DNA of 64,000 nt, taken from the NCBI RefSeq assembly GCF_001704415.2, contig NC_030811.1, forward strand, positions 77,394,069 through 77,458,068. The letters are read 5' to 3'. This stretch comes from Capra hircus (lineage: Eukaryota > Chordata > Mammalia > Artiodactyla > Bovidae). Below the pieces are notes generated by a model that saw only the letters and a list, made by a program, of their open reading frames with translations, did not search any database and was not told the DNA's origin. This document shows positions 46,701 to 58,724 of this stretch, in pieces (the first letter of the stretch is position 1; the number at the start of each line of letters is the position of its first letter). Made by a program: the position numbers and the translations under genes.

Positions 46701-49029
46701 CTCATTAGCCTTCGCGATCCTCACCCCCTGCCCCCAGCAGCCTCAGCCTTTTGAGTTACCAGGAAGCTTCATGGTTGAATTAAGCATAGTTCCTGACTTA
46801 AACATTCAAGGTTCTACATAATTTGGTCACAAGCTCTTTTTTAAATTTTCTACTTCTGTTTCACACACACTTGGCTCCAACCAAATTGGACTGACATCAA
46901 TTACAGTCTCTATACACTTAAAGACAGAGATTTAAAGGGAACCGAACTCTTAAAAAATATATATGGAATCTAAAGTTTTCCCTAAGATTTGCAGGTATTT
47001 GTAGGCTAGAGGGAGTAGAGAAGGGGGTTCCATTATCAGAATCACTTCAATTTTTAAAAACGTTCAATTGCCATAGATAGCTCTGTCAGCCATTAGCAGA
47101 TGGTAATAGTCATGGTTCATGCGCAATTAGGGTTTTTGGTTACCTTGGCAGTTAGTAACTAGAGGAGAGTCTGTGATTAGATCACATCTCTACTTAACAT
47201 TTCTGTTAATGTGGTCTCTCATTTATATGCTAACCAGAATTCAGTTCTCTTCCTTAACTTCAAGGGAAAAAAAAGAACCCCAACAGCAAAACCAAATCAA
47301 ACCAAAATACAGTAGACAAAATACCCCACCCACATGAGATGCTTGCTGGAAGAAATGAAACACAGAAGTCTGGGTAGATGGAAGGACTTCCACAGTAGGG
47401 ACTAGATAATTAATATTCATGTTAGAGAGCCCTATAACAGAGAGTTCTTTAGTTTTAGCTTCATTCTTCTTTTCCCATCTCTTCCTTTGCCTTGGCTCTC
47501 ATCCTCTCAGACCTCCCAGTTCCCCAAGCAGAGTCTTTCAACTCTCTTCAGCCTCTGTTTCATAGCTGTCTTAGGGCCTCCACCTAAGCTAGTCAAGATC
47601 CTCAGTTAAAGGAAAGAGATACTGCTTCCTCAGAAGGCAAATGTGACTATGATCCTTCAGTTACACAAACTCTTCTTCCAAAGTCTTTGCTTCTCCTCTG
47701 TTTTTGTTGTTGTTGTTAGATCCCAACCAATTCAATCCCAATGCCAGTCAAGGAATCAGGACTCTAGTTTCCCTTCCCCATCTAAACACAGTCTCTCCCC
47801 TCACAGTTCTCATACTGCTACAGGCACCTTCACTCTTCTATGTGGCTGAGTTTTGTGTACTTATTTTATCCATTTCCTATTTGACTTCAGTTCATTTGAG
47901 GATAGGTTCTACGTGGAGTACACCAATCACCATCTTAGAACACGCTGGCTAAACTGACCTCCAAATCTGTACACAGACATAGAATTAATTGAAAACCTGA
48001 TATACTCTTTTCTCATTTCATTTTGGGTGAATCTACAAGGTGATCCTTAGAATGACCTTGGTTGTAAATGAAAACAGTGAATCAATAATTCTCCTGTAAT
48101 TATACATCTGAAATCCCATCTATACCCTCTTATGCCTCATAAGTGGATTTCAGATTTGCATGTTAAACGGATTGAGCTTTGCTGCTGCATTTACCCGGTA
48201 GGTTTGCTAATAATTTAGGAAGTCTAGCAAGTATGATGTAGTGTAACTCGTAATATTTTATTTGTTCTCTCAGTTGTGATTTTAATCCTCTAAATAACAA
48301 GCTTAGACAATAAATTATTGATATGCTTTGTGCTGTTTGTCAATATTTACTTAGATCTATTTTGGAAAAACATCCAAATGGAAGTTATTTAACATAATTG
48401 AGCATTAAAACTGTTTGATTTGGTACTCACAGTTTTTGAACATACAGATTAAACACACAGAAGTTATTGATGCAAACCTGTTTTTTCCCCGCCTACAACA
48501 GAAGATTTGAAAGGGCAGTTTCATCATTCAGGAAAAAGTAAGCTGAGATTCAATTTATTTTGCTTCTTTTATTTGAAAATATATATTTAAGTGAGCCAAA
48601 TAGTTACCATATGGTCTGTCAGTTAACTGACATGGAAGAACAATACATGGTTTATATTCTATTTCCAACTACTGTACAGTGAGTGAGTGGCCCTGTATCT
48701 CCCTTATTCATGACAAATTCTCTTTATCCAGCTTTAGAGAACTACTAAGCAGAGCTATATTAGTGAAAATATATTTTATAGATTAATCACTTGAGTACTG
48801 TAAAATGTGTTTGGGAAGAACACTTTGTTCCAAAATCACTGTGGGCTTATTATGACAGATGAATAAAGATCAGAAGGTAATGATAGGATTTACATTTGAC
48901 AATGATAAGCTGGAGGATTGTTCTAAAGCTCTGGGCCCCTATCTGGGACCTGGAACATTAGTATAAAGCAATATCTGAAGTTCAAAATCCTGATTTGAGG
49001 TTAGCTCACCCAGTTTTCTTTCTTCTCAT
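46701..49029. other. unannotated DNA
   Basis: Over 2 kb with no recognisable gene, RNA or repeat. Base composition is ordinary AT-rich, with a pyrimidine-rich stretch at 47460-47640. Confidence 0.5.
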
Positions 49030-49145
49030 TTGTGAGGAGCCTAATCTTTTTAGTTCACTACTGTATCCCTGGTCTGTACAACAGTGCCTGGAATATTATA
49101 AGCCCTCTGTGCATATTTTCTGGATGAATAAAATCTATTGAACTC
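49030..49145 (+). repeat. L2 LINE 3' end
   Basis: tttagttcactactgtatcc, ctggtctgtacaacagtgcc, tggaatattataagccctct and ggatgaataaaatctattga follow the L2 3' terminus. Confidence 0.6.
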
Positions 49146-50694
49146 ATTCCACTACTATTGTTTGATTATTATTCTTTTATAACATGCAACTAATCCTGTT
49201 TTCTTAAAGCCATTTTAGTACTTTTCCCTCTTTTCTAGATGAAAAGTACTCAATATATTCTGTTTTAGGCATCTGTCATAATAACCACATAGGGATTTCT
49301 AAAACATTCAGTAATTTCCTTTCTATTCGTCTATTACTAATCTGCACACCAGGACTATGCATTCAAATCGAGTTAATTTGGACTGGCTTTGGTATAGAGA
49401 CGTCAAAGTTCAAGTCCTGCCCTTCAGTTTGACCTCATGGAAAATGCAACCTGCTGTTCTCATTTTTTTCCTTAGGATGTGATGCATGGAAAGGAGTATT
49501 AACGGGAAGAGGAGATTCTTTAGAGATTTTAAAATAAATTTAGAAATGGAATGGAATGCTATTGGAGACAGCACTGAAGATGCTATTTACTTGAGCTCTA
49601 ATATAGTGCAGCCTCTCAAATGCTTTGACTAAGGCCATTTAGGTTGGGTGGGGAAAAAAAAAAAAGCAGCCTACTTACTATTCTAGCTCCTATTTGTCTG
49701 GGCAACTTCAAATTTCAATTTTCTGTTCCAGGGTTGAGCTGCAGTCAGAACACTGAATTAAAATCATCAGTAAACTGAGTAAATTTGCCAGCTAATGTTA
49801 CTTTACAGATTTAGTGATCATAAATAACCCATTTAGTTGGCTCTCTGTACAAAGCCTTAAATCTTAAGTGAAAACTAAAGTTTATGAAAGATTGAGCGAC
49901 TCAGATAAGTTAAAAAAAATTAGACCCCTTTTTGATCAATCTGTGGGACCCTCATGATTCAGTGATGAACCTCAGGCCACTTTTTCAGAATCCCTGCTCC
50001 TGAGGAGAAAGAAATCCACACTCACACCTAGCAAACCTTTCCTACTGCTGTGGCTGGGCAGAGACAGAGGAAGGAATACTTCTTATATTTCTCATTAAGG
50101 ATAAATGCTTCATTGGCTTAAGGATTTAAATTCATTAAAAAAAACTTTGATTAGCATTATCATATTGGGGAGCTAGTGCTGCTTCAAATAAACCCTGGCT
50201 AAATGAGAAACAAAAATTGTTTCATATTACAATCCTTATGCAATTCACATTACATGAAGCGCCTATCTTAAATTTTTACCTTGAATCTTTCCACTCCTCT
50301 ATTTTTATGGCACTCCAGTGATTTATACATACATATGTACATTAGTGTGGATATATGCATAATAGATGTATGCTTATGTGTGTGTGCGTGATATGTTATG
50401 TGCATATTTTTACTGTAAAAAATGATATTAGTTGCCCTAGTCCCTTTTCTCCTCTATCTTCCCTTAATTGCTCATTTCCATCCTGTCTGCACTCTCTTCC
50501 CTCTCCAGCTGAGCTATCATGGCCCATCACTGAATCTCCTCTCCCATGAACACTGTTTTATCTCACTGTCATTCTATTCCACCTAGATGACAAAATTCAT
50601 AACCATGATCAATCTAAATGACTATTCTGTGAATGTACCTCAGAATATTGAACAATACTGGTGGAAAAGTCACAGCTGCGCAGACTAAGGGTGC
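49146..50694. other. unannotated DNA
   Basis: No recognisable gene or repeat. Confidence 0.5.
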
Positions 50695-51063
50695 TTACCA
50701 ACTTGTATTTACCCTAACTTTAACTTGCCTCTCAAAACTGCCCTGAAATCTCTGCCTTGATGACAGGAAGCCACTCACAAAGACTTTCTGCGACAGTGCT
50801 CTCAGGAAAATAGGAGTGACAAAAGCTAAGCAAAGATGTGGTCTTAACTGAAAAGGAGCTTTTGATTGTTTTGGAGAAGCCCTGGAGCAAGCCCTTTGCC
50901 TACTTAACTCCCTCCCAAGTAAGTTACTCATTAACTGGGGCTGCTGCCTGCCACCCAGGAGGTGAGGGTGGAATTTGGGGAGTGAAGGCTTAATCTCCGG
51001 GATGAAGCAGGTCTCAGTCGCCAAAAGCTGACAACCAACAGCACAGCAGCACCAGCACAGCAA
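50695..51063 (-). other. 122-codon open frame of unknown status
   Basis: It is the longest open frame not explained by a repeat, starting MLCWCCCAVGCQLLATETCF and rich in basic residues later. There is no recognised domain, no promoter signal and no flanking exon-like sequence. Local composition is less AT-rich, which lengthens frames by chance. I see no evidence that it is translated and list it only for a homology check. Confidence 0.1.
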
Positions 51064-51262
51064 AGATCTGTAAGCGCGGTACCTTTTCAGTTTCTCTAGG
51101 CAGCTCTCTGTTAGTCTTCACACAAGTTATTCCAAACCTCCTTTCTCTTACCTCTGACCCCATCATTTTCCTCACCATTCTAAGCAGAAGACCCTGTCTC
51201 CTGTTTTCTCAGAAAATACAGAAGTCCATTTTGAAGTCCTATGTTAGTTTCCCATTCCTCTT

Positions 51263-51341
51263 AGGAAAATGTTTGAATTCTTTAAAGTGGTTTAAGAACC
51301 CAGAGTGATCTGACCTTTGGTTACATCTTTAGCTTTCACTT
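51263..51341 (+). repeat. long flanking duplication, left copy
   Basis: This 79-bp segment from aggaaaatg to agctttcactt recurs at 52102-52175 on the other side of the BovB, with two C/T substitutions and a 5-bp gap (catct). It abuts the BovB 3' end on one side and its 5' truncation on the other, so it behaves as a target-site duplication of unusual length. Confidence 0.9.
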
Positions 51342-52101
51342 TCAGTTCAGTTCAGTCACTCAGTCGTGTCCGACTCTTTGAGACCCCATGAATCGCAGCA
51401 CGCCAGGCCTCCCTGTCCATCACCAACTCCCGGAGTTCACTCAGACTCAAGTCCATCGAGTCAGTGATGCCATCCAGCCATCTCATCCTCTGTCGTCCCC
51501 TTCTCCTCCTGCCCCAAATCCCTCCCAGCATCAGTCTTTTCCAATGAGTCAACTCTTCGCATCAGCTGGCCAAAGTACTGGAGTTTCAGCTTCAGCATCA
51601 TTCCCTCCAAAGAAATCCTAGGGCTGATCTCCTTCAGAATGGACTAGTTGGATCTCCTTGCAGTCCGAGGGACTCTCAAGAGTCTTCTCCAACACCGCAT
51701 TTCAAAAGCATCAATTCTTCGATGCTCAGCTTTCTTCACAGTCCTACTCTCACATCTATACATGACCGCTGGAAAAACCATAGCCTTGAATAGACGGACC
51801 TTTGTTGGCAAAGTAATATCTCTGCTTTTGAATATGCTATCTAGGTAGGTCATAACTTTCCTTCCAAGGAGTAAGTGTCTTTTAATTTCATGGCTGCAAT
51901 CACCATCTGCAGTGATTTTGGAGCAAAAAAAAAAAAAAGTCTGACACTGTTTCCACTGTTTCCCCATCTATTTGCCATGAAGTGATGGGACCGGATGCCA
52001 TGATCTTTGTTTTCTGAATGTTGAGCTTTAAGCCAACTTTTTCACTCTCCTCTTTCACTTTCATCAAGAGGCTTTTTAGTTCCTCTTCACTTTCTGCCAT
52101 A
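51342..52101 (-). mobile_element. BovB LINE 3' end, antisense, with about 75-bp target duplication
   Basis: It runs from the antisense 3' terminus tcagttcagttcagtcactc to the 5' truncation at cactttctgccataag. It carries antisense coding remnants (ITADGDCSHEIKRH, ESEEELKSLLMKVKEESEKV), interrupted by a poly(A) expansion near 51925-51939 that causes a frameshift. It is flanked by the long duplication 51263-51341 / 52102-52175. Confidence 0.95.
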
Positions 52102-52175
52102 AGGAAAATGCTTGAATTCCTTAAAGTGGTTTAAGAACCCAGAGTGATCTGACCTTTGGTTAATAGCTTTCACTT
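52102..52175 (+). repeat. long flanking duplication, right copy
   Basis: The partner of 51263-51341. After it, unique sequence resumes as agtcacatccaat, while left of the left copy the sequence is cccattcctctt. The duplication therefore ends cleanly on both outer sides. Confidence 0.9.
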
Positions 52176-52567
52176 TAGTCACATCCAATACTTTAGCCAT
52201 ACTGAACCTCTCAAATGTCTTGAATGCATACATCTTCTGACCACCTGCCCTCCTCTACCAGGACTTTGTTTGATTTTAAATTTTTTATATTGCCAGCATT
52301 CTTTACATGTTGTAAACAATGTTCTTAACATGTTCTTAACCATAAGTCACATAAACTTGAAATTCATCAACAATGATAACCATGGATTTTCTATTCTGAA
52401 ATCTTTATACTGGTTTACCTTTTGGTTTGCTGAATTATGAAATCTGGTAAAAAAAAAATTTAAAAAGGGACCTGTGAGCTATATAGTTGTTTGCTTGAAA
52501 ATGATTTGACATAAAGATTTCCTACATGCTTGCAAAAATAATTCAGCAGACTAAAATTTTGGGCTCA

Positions 52568-52848
52568 GGACTTCCCTGATGGTCCAGTGGTTAAGAATCT
52601 GCCTGCCAATGCGGGGGACACAAGTTTGAGCTCTGCTCTGGACGATCTCACACGCTGCAGGGCAACTAAGACTGCGTGCCACAACTACGGGGCTCGAGCT
52701 GTAGAGCCTGTGCTCCACAACAAGAGAAGCCCCCGCCATGTGAAGCCCTTACACCCACATCTAGAGAGCAGCCCCTGCTTGGTGCATCTAGAGAAAGCCC
52801 ATGCACCGCAACTGAAGCCTCACGCAGCCAAAGATGAGTCAATGAATA
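52568..52848 (+). mobile_element. CHR-type SINE
   Basis: ggacttccctgatggtccag, tggttaagaatctgcctgcc and later ctacggggctcgagctgtag, gaagcctcacgcagccaaag and an A-rich end identify a tRNA-derived CHR SINE of Cetartiodactyla. The flanks aaaattttgggctca (52553-52567) and aaaatgtttggttca (52849-52863) agree at 12 of 15 positions, a decayed target duplication. It is older than the BovA-type SINEs. Confidence 0.85.
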
Positions 52849-52863
52849 AAAATGTTTGGTTCA

Positions 52864-54449
52864 AACTTGCTATACCTCAGAATTTAGTATTACATTATCT
52901 ATATTCTGTTATTGAGTGTGGATACCAAACAGTATAAGATTTACCTGGCATTTATTCCTTTTACATAAATCATAAATTACTTTTTTATATCTTATGTGCA
53001 CATATGAAAATATGCTTCAGAAAATTACAGTAATTCACCAGGATTTACTTTGATAATGGTAATTTTATATCAGATTTTCTAAGATCCAGTGTTTTCACAT
53101 ATAAATTCAAACAGTAATTTAGGGAAATTTTTCCATTTTATTTATTAAAACATCAGTTATGCATAAGTGAGGTTACCTTGTCTCTCTCCTGTGTATCATC
53201 TTCTGCATAGAGTTTTTAATGTTTCTTTTATATATTTTTTCCTCAAATCTATCTTTGTTTCTTGATTTTTAAAAATCTTGTTTATGGTATTAACATTGCT
53301 TTTAATATAGCATTTATATCTTTAAGCTGAGAGGTAAGAATTCTACCAGTGAACTGCCAATGCCTTTATACCTTTAATACTTTTCCCCCCTCAGCTCTTT
53401 CTTTATCAAGCCTTGCCACTTTCCATTTCACATGACTTTCATCTTAGTCTTTTTAATTCTTTCTTTGAATTCTAGTATGTATTAAAAAATTCTTTTGAAA
53501 AATCACATGCTTCTGAAACAAAAATGTACTATAGATTTGACTTTTTTCTGATGGTAACACTATTCTATTTTTCTCTATTTATTTACAGTGATTTTCAGTG
53601 GGACACAGGGCAGGAGAGTAAACATATTTTTACTCTGTCATTTATGTCAAGATGTTCTTGATACATTTTTTTTTTAATTTGCAAATTTCTACAAGGAAAG
53701 TGACCAGTTTCCACTGGAATAAATAAGGTATGAGACTCTCAAAGAGAATCAACAGACCCTGGATGAACATATAAAAATGAGCATTGTGAACTGAACAGAG
53801 GAGTCTAATCTAAGGATTTTACCATTTCCTCAAAAAAGGACCGGGACATAAATACCAGTGAGTCATTGATGTAAATAATTACAAGTTACTTCAAAGCAAA
53901 ATGTATATATCATCAGCTAATCTTGTTGCTGTCTTCATAAAACACCAATTAAAGAATCCTTCTGTATTTTGTTACTGATAAAATAACTATGCCAGATGGG
54001 TCCTGTTTGTCCTCTGCAGTCAAGTTCTGATGCTCGAAGTGGGCAACCAGAAAAGGAGCCCTCTATAAAATGTCATTTTAACAAGGCTTATTATATACTC
54101 ACATATGAACTAGGGAGGCTTAGTTGTTAGTAATTTTCCCAGGGTTTCGTTCTTGAAATGAAGCTTCAGCAATTTTATCTTATTTTAGGCATCCCAATTA
54201 TGCTCATAAGCATGAAACAACCAGACTGTGACTATACACTTATCAGCAGAAGAGTTACAAAACCCATCTCAATTGTGATTATTATACCTAACTTCAGGTC
54301 AAGTCAATCAACTGTGACCTGTTTATAGGAAGCACAGTTGGCAGTCTCTCAGAAGAATCACTCATTTTGATTATTCTATGTGGATGACAGTTCATCAGTT
54401 ACAATAAATTTGACAAAATGATTCTGGAAAGACTGTGGCACTCACTACC
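52864..54449. other. unannotated AT-rich DNA
   Basis: No recognisable gene or repeat. Confidence 0.5.
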
Positions 54450-54512
54450 TATACACACATACACACACACAGGCACACACACACAACACACACATATACA
54501 TACATACATATA
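54450..54512. repeat. imperfect (CA)n / (CATA)n repeat
   Basis: CA runs with interruptions pass into atacatacatacata units. Confidence 0.88.
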
Positions 54513-55487
54513 CTGTCTACATATTCAAATATGAAACAATATTTTGGTACTAACAATGCTGATACATATTATCCAAAGAAATGCAGGCTAGGGAACCTGA
54601 TTTACTAATAAGCATCTGGAAAATGAGCCATGCTGAGCAAGAACGTACCAAGTCTGAACTGATTAAACATTTCCAAATTCCATGGCTAACATTCCCATTG
54701 CTTAGGACCTCATTTAAACATGTTATAGGACATTCAGACTTACTTTCAAAAAAAAAGGTGCCATTTCAAAAAAGTATCTGTTCTAGATGAAAGAGAATCC
54801 TTAAAATGAGAGTATGTCATGTTAGCCTCATGCTTTGTATCTTAAGCACTAATTTAAATATGTGTATATGTGTATATACATTTACGTGTATGTTTGTGAG
54901 TGCATATGAAAACACACAGAGACACTCACATACCTCTGTCAGCAAACTGCTGATAATATACAATGCCAGGATTAAACATGTGAAAAGTTAGGAAAAGATA
55001 AGTAAAGATAAGCTTTATCAAACAGTCAGTGACTCACAAAGACATCACACACTGATTCTGTAGAATAAAATCTTTCCCCATCCCACTTAACCAAATGAAT
55101 GGTTCAATAGGTAAAGATAATGGTCAAGGGCATCTGCTCTGGCTTACAGACACTCACTCAGCATTTTGATTACTGGAATATAGGAGATACTGATGTTCTC
55201 TTTCAACACTTTTCCCAATCCTGACACTTCGTTCTGCTACCCAGGTACTCCGTCCCCTCACTATCCCTGGCGAGTTGCTTCTCTGCTTCATGGTCCTGAC
55301 AAGCAGCTGTGGTGACATGGACAGCGTATTAGAAGAGAGGCTATATGTCTAAACTTGGTGGAGCAATATTTCCCAAGCTTCAGTCATTAATACACCACTG
55401 TCAGAATCTTTGGCACATTGGTGTGCCATCAGCACTACTGTTTACTTAATATATATTTTTTAATTGATGCACAATTAAGTTTACAAA
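54513..55487. other. unannotated DNA
   Basis: Nothing recognised. A short alternating TATG run lies near 54858. Confidence 0.5.
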
Positions 55488-55600
55488 TGGAGAAGGAAAT
55501 GGCAACCCACTCCAGTATTCTTGCCTGGAGAATCCCATGGACAGAGGGGCTTGGCGGGCTATAGTCCATGGGACTGCAAAGAGTTTGACACGACTTAACG
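55488..55600 (+). mobile_element. BovA SINE monomer
   Basis: tggagaaggaaatggcaacc, attcttgcctggagaatccc and gagtttgacacgacttaacg. A single BovA unit without tRNA head or second monomer. Confidence 0.88.
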
Positions 55601-55804
55601 ACTATATAACAAAGCAAAGCTTATAAAATATAAAGAGGAAATGTGCCACTATGTAGGAGAAAAAAAGCATGTCTCAACATAAATGGAAAAAAAAACAGTG
55701 ACTATAAATAAATTGTAGATCAAACAGAGGTATTAGATGTTTGCCTGGATCCTATCATCTTCAGAAAGTTCTAAGCAGGACCTCTCTCTATTAGCTTAAG
55801 TTTT

Positions 55805-56300
55805 CACTGCTTGTCTGGGAGAGTTCAGTGTTAAGTATTGCTTTTGTGCATTATAACCATTTGTTTTTGTCCCTTTCTGTTTGTTATATCCAAATATGTG
55901 TGACTTCAGAAATTCCCTGAGGAGCTTACTAGCTTAAATAATATGCATCTTCAGGGACTTCCCTAGTGGTCCAGTAGTTAAGAATCTACCTGCTAGTACA
56001 GGGTACATGGGTTCAAGCCTTGGTCCGGGAAGATCTCATATGCTCTGGAACATCTAAGCCTGTGTGCCACAGCTACTGAGCCCATGTGGTGTAACTACTG
56101 AAGCACGTGCACCTAGAGCCCATATTCCACAACTAGAGAAGCCAGAGCAACGAGAAGCCTGTGCACTGCATACAGCAGCCCTCGCTTGCTGCAAGTAGAA
56201 AAGTCCACACACAGCAATGAAGATCCAGTGCAGCCAGAAATAAATAAACAACGTTTTAGAAGAGAATATGCATCTCTAATATTGCATTCAAATGAAGGGG
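55805..56300. repeat. unassigned duplicated segment, copy 1, split by CHR SINE
   Basis: Copy 1 (55805-55950 plus 56276-56300) aligns with 58725-58905 through gagttcagtgttaagtattg, atgtgtgacttcagaa, gagcttactagc and atgcatctctaatatt. Identity is roughly 75% by eye. The CHR SINE interrupts copy 1 only, so the duplication or the family is older than the SINE. I do not recognise a known family. Confidence 0.7.
55951..56264 (+). mobile_element. CHR-type SINE with perfect target duplication
   Basis: gggacttccctagtggtcca, gtagttaagaatctacctgc, ccacaactagagaagccaga and gtgcagccagaaataaataa. It is flanked by the perfect 11-bp repeat aatatgcatct (55940-55950 and 56265-56275). The tRNA head has lost several consensus positions. 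The interval includes a short A-rich tail and tail-derived bases before the right duplication. Confidence 0.88.
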
Positions 56301-56523
56301 TTCTAAAGAGTTTCAGACTTGAGATTTGGTAGAACCAGGTAATCAGAAGTGAATTGAATTGATTTTATTTAATCTAAAGCTGCATCTGCTTCACTTAAAA
56401 TCTCTCACGGTGCCTTCCCCAATTTGGATAACATTGAATTAGAGGAGTAAGTCTATAGCAGATGCCATACAAGTGAATCTTCATACCATTCTTGAATAAT
56501 TATGAACATATCCAATTCTTTAT
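56301..56523. other. unannotated DNA
   Basis: Nothing recognised. Confidence 0.5.
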
Positions 56524-57643
56524 CTGTTGGATCATAGAAAAGGCAAGAGAATTCCAGAAAAATATATACTTCTGCTTTATTGACTATGCCAAAGCCTTTG
56601 ACTGTGTAGATCACAACAAACTGTGGAAAATTCTGAAAGAGATGGGAATACCAGACCACCTGACCTGCTTCTTGAGAAATATGTATGCAGGTCAAGAAGC
56701 AACAGCTAGAACTGGACATGGAACAACAGACTGGTTCCAAATCGGGAAAGGAGTATGTCAAGGCTGTATATTGTCACCCTGCTTATTCATCATGCAAAAT
56801 GCCGTGCTGGATGAAGCACAAACAGGAATCAAGATTGCTGGGAGAAATATCAATAACCTCAAATACTCAGATAACACCATCCTTATGGTAGAAAGCGAAG
56901 AAGAACTAAAGAGCCTCTTGATGAAAGTGAAAGAGGAGAGCGAAAAATTTGGTTTAAAGCTGAACATTCAGAAAACAAAGATCATGGCATCTGGTCCCAT
57001 CACTTCATGGCAAGTAGATGGGGAATCAGCGGAAAAAGTGACAGACTTTATTTTGGGGGCTTCAAAATCACTGTAGATAGTAACTGCATCCATGAAATTA
57101 AAAGACGCTTGCTCCTTGGAAGAAAAGTTATGACCAACCTAGACGGCATATTAAAAAACAAAGACATTACTTTGCTGACAAAGGTCCATCTGGTCAAAGC
57201 CATGGTTTTTCCAGTAGTCGTGTATGGCTGATGAGAGTTGGACTATAAAGAAAGCTGAGCACTGAAGAATTGATGCTTTTGAACTACGATTTTGGAGCAG
57301 ACTCTTGACAGTCACTTGGACTGCAAGGAGATGAAACCAATCAATTCTAAAGGAAATCAGTCCTGACTATTCATTGGAAGAACTGATGCTGAAGCTGAAA
57401 CTTTAATACTTTGGCTACCTGATGTGAAGAACTGACTCACTGGAAAAGACCCTGATGCTGGGAAAGACTGAAGGTGGGAGGAGAAGGGACCACAGAGGAT
57501 TAGATGGTTGCATGGCGTTACCGACTCGCTGGCCATGAGTTTGAGCAGGCTCTGGGAGTTGGTGATGGACAGGGAAGTTTGGCATGCTGCAGTCCATCGG
57601 GTGGCAAAGAGCCAGACATGACTAGCAACTGAACTGAACTGAT
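56524..57643 (+). mobile_element. BovB LINE 3' part, sense, with 9-bp target duplication
   Basis: It starts in reverse-transcriptase coding sequence (ggatcatagaaaaggcaaga) and ends gcaactgaactgaactg. It is flanked by the perfect repeat attctttat (56515-56523 and 57644-57652). About 1.1 kb long, 5'-truncated, with one small internal deletion near 56790 and several substitutions. Confidence 0.95.
56528..57076 (+). pseudogene. BovB reverse-transcriptase fragment, inactivated
   Basis: A frame of about 180 codons keeps FIDYAKAFDCVDHNKLW (palm motif with its aspartates) and FQIGKGVCQGCILSPCLF. It then lost about ten residues (LFIMQNAV in place of LFNFYAEYIMRNA). The catalytic YADD box reads YSDN, losing one catalytic aspartate. 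A frameshift follows near 57060. It is the longest open LINE frame in the window but is not functional. Confidence 0.88.
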
Positions 57644-57652
57644 ATTCTTTAT

Positions 57653-58307
57653 AGAAATCAGTAGAAATTTTTCTTTTGAAAAATATGAGATTGCCTCTTA
57701 ATTTCAACTTTCCCGTATTTTTCTTCATAATATCTTCATAATATTTTATCATTTCTTCCTCCTATATCATCAAATTACAATAGTATGAGGATGAAATGTT
57801 CATGACCAAATACAAAATACTGATGTATAACATTCATATGATTTAAACAATACTAAAATTCTTTTGGGACATCACTGTTGGGAATTTATTAAAATGTAAG
57901 ATACTTTAGGAAATATTATTTTAAATTATTAATAGCCTTTACATATCCTCAGGGCAGAATAAGGGGGGAAAGGAATGTCTCATTAGAAATATAAAAGATG
58001 GAAAGTTATTCATGTCTTGAAATTACCCCATTTAGGGATAATTTAATCAACTCAAATAAATGTTCTATAATTTTGCATTTGTTAATAAGATGACTAAGTT
58101 GGATACAGCATGCAAAAAGCACATGCTTCATTATGATGAAAGTGCTTTTCAGACAGGGTGCTGAGGCCTCAATGAGTTTAAAAAGAAACATTCTTAGGGA
58201 TGTTGTATCTGGGTGATTAAAACAGGTCTTTATTAACTTGAGGATGACAAGAACATTTCTCATTTTCTCCACTTACTTTTTTTTGGCACTTTTTGTACTT
58301 TTTTTTG
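57653..58307. other. unannotated AT-rich DNA
   Basis: Nothing recognised. Confidence 0.5.
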
Positions 58308-58435
58308 GCGCAGATAGCAAATAGAGTCTCAGAGTTGGAAGGAGAAGAATTTCCACAAGGCAGCAAAGTGATTAGCAATGCAGCTGGGATTAGAACTAAG
58401 GTCACCCTAACTTTTCATTGTCTGTGTTTCTACCA
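58308..58435 (-). repeat. MIR relic, antisense
   Basis: agagtctcagagttggaagg, aaggcagcaaagtgattagc and gcagctgggattagaactaa, then ggtcaccctaac, match antisense MIR (theme: gaggcccagagagg ... cacacagctagt ... ggcagagctgggattagaac). Confidence 0.58.
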
Positions 58436-58698
58436 AAGGTGGTCATTTAGTCATTTACTAATTCATTCAACACCTGCTCTGGCACAAGTTCAGGTAATGG
58501 TGAGGTAACTAAGGGTCTGGAGATCCATGCTCTGATCCTTGAATCATAATAAATATAATAGCAATATGATTTTCACATAATGATAGAGTACAACAAGTAA
58601 GAAAAAGACAAATTATTTCAGTGGTGGGCAGTAGTACTGAAAAGGTGACATCAAGGTCATTTCTAGCAGTGTTTCTTTATGCACTGGTCACCTCATTG

Positions 58699-58716
58699 TT
58701 TTTTTTTTTTTTTTTT
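58699..58716. repeat. poly(T) run
   Basis: Eighteen T in a row, directly left of duplicated segment copy 2. It could be the tail of an antisense retroposon, but no element body is recognisable. Confidence 0.8.
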
Positions 58717-58724
58717 AATTTAGT

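Larger units (their letters stand above)
51110..52330 (+). repeat. L2 LINE region, split by BovB
   Basis: tttaagaacccagagtgatc, tgacctttggtt and, after the BovB, ctgaccacctgccctcctct resemble L2 upstream of its 3' end (theme: aaagtccaaactcctta ... gatctggcccctgcctacct). The element is interrupted by the BovB and its duplicated flank. Confidence 0.4.

Noticed and set aside
51925..51939. A-run inside the 51-kb BovB as the tail of a separate retroposon
   Set aside because: BovB coding sequence continues on both sides at the expected consensus position (gagc-ccaaaaaa), so it is an expanded internal A run.
56492..57076. 194-codon frame, the longest open frame in the window, as a candidate host gene
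   Set aside because: It is BovB reverse transcriptase with YSDN in place of YADD, an internal deletion and a downstream frameshift.
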